Shown here one piece after another: positions 60,667 to 64,000 of a stretch of DNA of 64,000 nt. A program made the position numbers and the translations under genes. Numbering within the stretch: position 1 is the first letter of the stretch; each line of letters begins with the position of its first letter. The stretch is taken from positions 62,001 through 126,000 of the forward strand of contig JALJOM010000001.1 in the NCBI GenBank assembly GCA_024304885.1. Reading direction: 5' to 3'. Source of the DNA: Beijerinckiaceae bacterium. GTDB lineage: Bacteria > Pseudomonadota > Alphaproteobacteria > Rhizobiales > Beijerinckiaceae. The notes below the pieces were generated by a model. That model was given only the letters and a program-made list of their open reading frames with translations, ran no database searches and was not told the origin of the DNA.

Positions 60667-60836
60667 TACGACGAAAGTCGGGTCGATCCGCGCGATCCAG
60701 ACGCCGGCTTCACCTCGAGAACGGCAAGACCTGTTTCGGCGACAAGGTCCATATCGCCATGGACGAGGAAAGCGACCTCGTCAGCCGAGACGTCCTCCGC
60801 CGACCTGCACGACAGCCGGCGCGGCGAAGCGCTCCC
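60667..60836 (+). mobile_element. IS5-family transposase remnant
   Basis: Three frames together give a piece of an IS5-type transposase: YDESRVDPRDPDAGFT, then ENGKTCFGDKVHIAMDEESD in a second frame, then SSADLHDSRRGEAL in a third. This is the region around a catalytic Asp of the DDE domain. Ends of the element, terminal repeats and the rest of the gene are missing, so it is an immobile fragment between cysA and the CoA-binding/MetY gene. Confidence 0.72.
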
Positions 60837-60930
60837 GGCCTGTCCCTTCCGATGTATCGAGCCGATGGTACTGCAGGAAGCCAGCGGCGCCTTCAGCGAC
60901 CAGCGCCAAGCCGTGTGACCGGGAGATGAC

Positions 60931-62724
60931 ATGAACGAGCTCGTCTATTCCGATGCCCTGATCGCTCGTGTGCTTCGCTCGGTGAGAACGATCGCGCTCG
61001 TCGGCGCCAGCACCAACTGGAACAGGCCGAGCTATTTCGTGATGAAGTATCTGCAGGGCAAAGGCTATCGCGTGATCCCGGTCAATCCGGGAACGGCAGG
61101 ACAGAGCCTGCTCGGCGAGACGATCCGCGAGAGCCTTTCCGCGATCGACGAGCCGATCGACATGGTGCAGATTTTCCGCCGGTCCGAGGCCGCACCGCCG
61201 ATTGTCGACGAGGCGATCGCGATCGGCGCCAAGGTCGTGTGGATGCAGCTCGGCGTCCGTCACGACGCCGCAGCAGCCGAGGCGGAGGCCAAGGGCTTGA
61301 CGGTGATCATGGACCGTTGCCCCAAGATCGAGTTCGGCCGCCTCGCCGGCGAGCTTTCATGGTCCGGCGTCAATTCCGGGATCGTTTCCGCCAAGCGGCG
61401 GCATCCGCCGAAGCCTGCCGCGAAGACACCGCCGGAGCCGGTGAAGGCCAATCGCACCTTCGGCTTCGAGACACGCTCGATCCACGCGGGGGCCGCCCCC
61501 GACCCCGCCACGGGCGCGCGCATCACGCCGATCCACCAGACGGCATCCTATGTGTTCGAGGATTCAGACCAAGCCGCCTCGCTGTTCAACATGCATACAT
61601 TCGGGCACGTCTATTCGCGCCTCTCCAATCCGACTGTGGCGGTGCTGGAGGAGCGCGTCGCCAGCCTCGAAGGGGGACGCGCCGCCGTCGCCGCCGCATC
61701 CGGGCATGCCGCGCAGTTCCTCACCTTTTTCACGCTGCTCGAGCCCGGCGACGAGTTCGTCGCGTCGCGCAATCTCTACGGCGGCTCGCTCACGCAATTC
61801 GGCCTCAGCTTCAAGAAGCTCGGTTGGATCTGCCGTTTCGTCGATCCGACCGACCCCGAGAACTTCCGCAACGCGATCACGGAGCGGACCAAGGCGATCT
61901 TCGTCGAAAGCCTCGCCAATCCCGGCGGCGTGATCGTCGACCTCGAAGCCGTCGCCGACATCGCGCACGAGGCCGGCATTCCCTTCGTCGTCGACAATAC
62001 CCTCGCGACACCATACCTCTGCCGGCCGTTCGAATGGGGGGCCGACATCATCTGCCATTCGACGACCAAGTTCCTCGGCGGCCACGGCAATGCGCTCGGC
62101 GGAGTCGTGATCGAGTCGGGAAAATTCGATTGGGCGGGGTCGGGCAGTTTTCCGTCGCTGACCGGGCCCGAGCCCGCCTACCACGGGCTCAATTTCTACG
62201 AGACCTTCGGCGATTTCGGATTCACGACCAAGGCGCGCGCCGTCGCTTTGCGCGATTTCGGGCCGGCGCTGTCGCCGATGAATGCTTTCCTGACCTTGAC
62301 GGGCATCGAGACGCTGCCCTTGCGCATGGAGCGGCATGTCGCGAACGCGAGGGCCGTGGCGGAATTCCTGGCGGGTCACGACAAGGTCGCGTGGGTGTCC
62401 TATGCGGGATTGCCGTCGAGCCCGTTCCATGCACTGGCGCACAAGTATCTGCCGAAAGGGCCGGGCGCAGTGCTCACCTTCGGCGTCGAGGGAGGCTACG
62501 AGGCGGGGACGAGAACGGTCGAGCGGGTGCAGCTTTTCTCGCATCTCGCCAATATCGGCGACACGCGCAGCCTCATCCTGCATCCCGCCAGCACCACGCA
62601 TCGGCAATTGACGGACGAGCAGCGGCTCGCTGCCGGGGCGGGACCCGACGTCGTCCGTCTCTCGGTCGGGCTGGAAACCGCCGAAGACCTGATCGACGAC
62701 CTCGATCAGGCTCTGAACGGATAG
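60931..62724 (+). CDS. metY: CoA-binding domain fused to O-acetylhomoserine aminocarboxypropyltransferase (MetY)
   Basis: 597 residues. Residues 1-~140 are a CoA-binding Rossmann domain (TIALVGASTNWNRPSYFVMK, YRVIPVNPG, KVVWMQLGVRHDAAAAEAEA, VIMDRCPKIE). A basic, Pro-rich linker follows (~150-172). Residues 173-597 are a full-length PLP enzyme of the Cys/Met metabolism family: FETRSIHAG, YSRLSNPTVAVLEERVASLE, VVDNTLATPYLCRP, and the PLP-binding Lys380 in HSTTKFLGGHG. MetY joins sulfide to O-acetylhomoserine to give homocysteine. In Rhizobiales the two parts are usually adjacent separate genes. Its place beside the sulfate importer fits sulfur assimilation. How CoA would affect MetY is unknown. 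Confidence 0.94.
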   Translation: MNELVYSDALIARVLRSVRTIALVGASTNWNRPSYFVMKYLQGKGYRVIPVNPGTAGQSLLGETIRESLSAIDEPIDMVQIFRRSEAAPPIVDEAIAIGAKVVWMQLGVRHDAAAAEAEAKGLTVIMDRCPKIEFGRLAGELSWSGVNSGIVSAKRRHPPKPAAKTPPEPVKANRTFGFETRSIHAGAAPDPATGARITPIHQTASYVFEDSDQAASLFNMHTFGHVYSRLSNPTVAVLEERVASLEGGRAAVAAASGHAAQFLTFFTLLEPGDEFVASRNLYGGSLTQFGLSFKKLGWICRFVDPTDPENFRNAITERTKAIFVESLANPGGVIVDLEAVADIAHEAGIPFVVDNTLATPYLCRPFEWGADIICHSTTKFLGGHGNALGGVVIESGKFDWAGSGSFPSLTGPEPAYHGLNFYETFGDFGFTTKARAVALRDFGPALSPMNAFLTLTGIETLPLRMERHVANARAVAEFLAGHDKVAWVSYAGLPSSPFHALAHKYLPKGPGAVLTFGVEGGYEAGTRTVERVQLFSHLANIGDTRSLILHPASTTHRQLTDEQRLAAGAGPDVVRLSVGLETAEDLIDDLDQALNG

Positions 62725-62830
62725 CTGACCATCCTCCCGCTACGCCGCGCCTCGGCAGTGGCGAACTTTCCCGGTTTGTGATCAAAAGCTCGGCGCTCGG
62801 CGTTCCCCGAGTCCCGTGCGGAGCCGTTCC

Positions 62831-63640
62831 ATGCGAATTACTTTACATGTCGCGTTACTTCTGTCCGGCCTTCTCTGCACTGCGCCAGGTTCCGCCGCGA
62901 CCTGCCGCGACCCGGCGGGATTCGACGCCTTCCTGGCGCAGATCGAGAAAGAGGCTGCGGCCAACGGCGTGTCGGCACCGGCGCTCTCCGCGCTGGACGG
63001 CCTGACCTACGACCCGGATATCGTCGCGAAGGACCACGGCCAGAAAGTATTCAAGCAGACCTTCGAGGAGTTCTCCGGCCGCATGATCAATTCCTACCGG
63101 CTGCGCAAGGGCGCGCAGCTCATGAAGCAACATGCGTCCGTGTTCAGCCGGATCGAATCCACCTATGGGGTGCCGGCACCAGTCATCGTCGCGATCTGGG
63201 GGCTCGAGACCGATTTCGGCGCCGTGAACGGCAATACGCCGACGCTGCGGGCGCTCGCGACGCTGGCCTTCGACTGCCGCCGCACCGAGCGCTTCCAGGC
63301 CGAGCTGATCGACGCCTTGAAGCTGATCGACCGCGGCGATCTCACGCCCGCCGCCATGCGCGGCGCCTGGGCGGGCGAGATCGGCCAGACCCAGTTCATG
63401 CCCTCGTCCTACCTGAAATATGCGGTCGATTTCGACGGCAACGGGCGCCGTGACCTCATCCACAACACGCCGGACGTGCTCGCCTCCACCGCCAACTACC
63501 TCGTGGGCTACGGCTGGAAGCGCGGCGCCGGCTGGGAACCGGGCGAGCCCAATTTTTCCGTCATCAAGGACTGGAACAAGGCCGACGTCTACGCGCGGAC
63601 GATCGCCGCCTTCGCGACGAAGCTCACCGCCGCGCAATGA
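62831..63640 (+). CDS. Lytic murein transglycosylase (MltB family)
   Basis: 269 residues from the ATG at 62831 with CGGAG 7 bases upstream; a GTG at 62816 would add five residues. The signal peptide is MRITLHVALLLSGLLCTAPG. The SLT/MltB_2 fold shows the catalytic Glu in IVAIWGLETDFGAVNGNTPT, then GAWAGEIGQTQFMPSSYLKY, DFDGNGRRDLI and TANYLVGYGWKRG. It cleaves peptidoglycan glycan strands with 1,6-anhydro products in the periplasm. No lipobox is seen, so it is probably soluble. The next gene overlaps its stop (ATGA). Confidence 0.94.
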   Translation: MRITLHVALLLSGLLCTAPGSAATCRDPAGFDAFLAQIEKEAAANGVSAPALSALDGLTYDPDIVAKDHGQKVFKQTFEEFSGRMINSYRLRKGAQLMKQHASVFSRIESTYGVPAPVIVAIWGLETDFGAVNGNTPTLRALATLAFDCRRTERFQAELIDALKLIDRGDLTPAAMRGAWAGEIGQTQFMPSSYLKYAVDFDGNGRRDLIHNTPDVLASTANYLVGYGWKRGAGWEPGEPNFSVIKDWNKADVYARTIAAFATKLTAAQ

Positions 63641-64000
63641 CGTCCCGGCGGCTGCGCGAGCGACGAATCTCTCGTGCGATCGCACGGGCCGACAAGCCGG
63701 TTGCAACCGACCCGCTCCAGAAATTCGCCGACAAGGCGTACGACCTCTACCTCATGCAGAAGAGCGTGGATCGTGCGGCTCGTGTCAGCGGCGGGTTGTG
63801 GCTCAGCTATCTTTTTGCGCTGTTCTATATCGGCATCGCGGCCGGGGGAATTACCCACAAGGACCTGTTGCTCGAGAACCCGGCCCGGCTGCCTTTTCTC
63901 AACGTCGAATTGCCCTTGGTAGCCTTCTTTGCTCTCGCTCCGGTTCTTTTCGTCGTCTCCCATGCCTATACGCTCATGCATTTCGTCCTGCTCGCGGCCA
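63637..64000 (+). CDS. N-terminal part of a membrane protein of the pentapeptide-repeat type
   Basis: Open frame from the ATG at 63637, overlapping the transglycosylase stop, running off the right edge (121 codons). After a basic N-terminus it has hydrophobic segments LWLSYLFALFYIGIAAGG and PLVAFFALAPVLFVVSHAYT, with KDLLLENPARLPFLNVELP between them. This pattern is the usual membrane N-terminus of large pentapeptide-repeat proteins in alphaproteobacteria; the repeats themselves would lie beyond the window. The assignment is by this pattern only. Confidence 0.6.
   Translation, partial: MTSRRLRERRISRAIARADKPVATDPLQKFADKAYDLYLMQKSVDRAARVSGGLWLSYLFALFYIGIAAGGITHKDLLLENPARLPFLNVELPLVAFFALAPVLFVVSHAYTLMHFVLLAA

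Overview
This window looks like the chromosome of a GC-rich alphaproteobacterium of the Hyphomicrobiales (Rhizobiales). Evidence: an ExoR-type Sel1 protein, the blocks trpA-accD-folC, rimI/miaB-phoH-ybeY-corC and plsC/chaC/DUF2125, an MntR-SitABCD manganese system, AccD without a complete zinc-ribbon, and a Calvin-cycle cluster (cbbF-P-T-A-E-Y). The cbb genes imply CO2 fixation or a methylotrophic/phototrophic relative (Beijerinckiaceae, Methylocystaceae or Bradyrhizobiaceae type). The genus cannot be read from the sequence, and RuBisCO genes are not in the window.

Layout. 1-3.1 kb is accessory: the 5' part of a vanadium-haloperoxidase-like gene, a second decayed copy of the hemB 3' end, a toxin-antitoxin pair with a broken PIN toxin, and an AT-rich gene for a secreted ClpP-fold protein. 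3.1-5.8 kb: hemB, read in frame behind a CoA-binding domain, divergent from rplM-rpsI with a clear terminator. 6-10.6 kb: a secreted GloVer-repeat protein and valS. 10.6-14.9 kb: sitABCD and divergent mntR with a palindromic operator between them. 15.6-21.7 kb: exoR-like, DUF1772, rimI-like, miaB-phoH-ybeY-corC, most of them translationally coupled. 21.8-24.9 kb: folC, accD, trpA on the minus strand, with no trpB beside them. 25.7-28.2 kb: Rieske/FAD reductase, PepSY-like protein, ICMT-like methyltransferase. 28.4-36.2 kb: pfkB-type sugar kinase and cbbF-P-T-A-E-Y, with a 21-bp-stem hairpin between cbbT and cbbA. 36.3-50.6 kb: mostly housekeeping genes (DUF2125, ChaC, PlsC, arginase-like, Na+/H+ antiporter, orphan HicB, FadB-like, AsmA, a response regulator, DUF423, phosphomannomutase). 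51-56 kb: apaG, argE, a frameshifted BrnA-type antitoxin, and two tandem genes for membrane-anchored TIR proteins. 56.4-60.6 kb: sulfate importer genes (Sbp, CysT, CysW, CysA). 60.7-62.7 kb: an IS5-type remnant, then a CoA-binding/MetY fusion that probably uses the sulfide produced from imported sulfate. The end holds a lytic transglycosylase and the start of a pentapeptide-repeat-type membrane protein.

Two families of dispersed palindromic intergenic repeats (called A and B here) recur across the window, sometimes joined or chimeric. They sit next to most of the accessory or decayed loci.

The strongest candidates for something undescribed are the paired TIR-transmembrane-periplasmic proteins (53280-55872), the two independent fusions of a CoA-binding domain (to HemB and to MetY), and the small island between two copies of the hemB 3' end.
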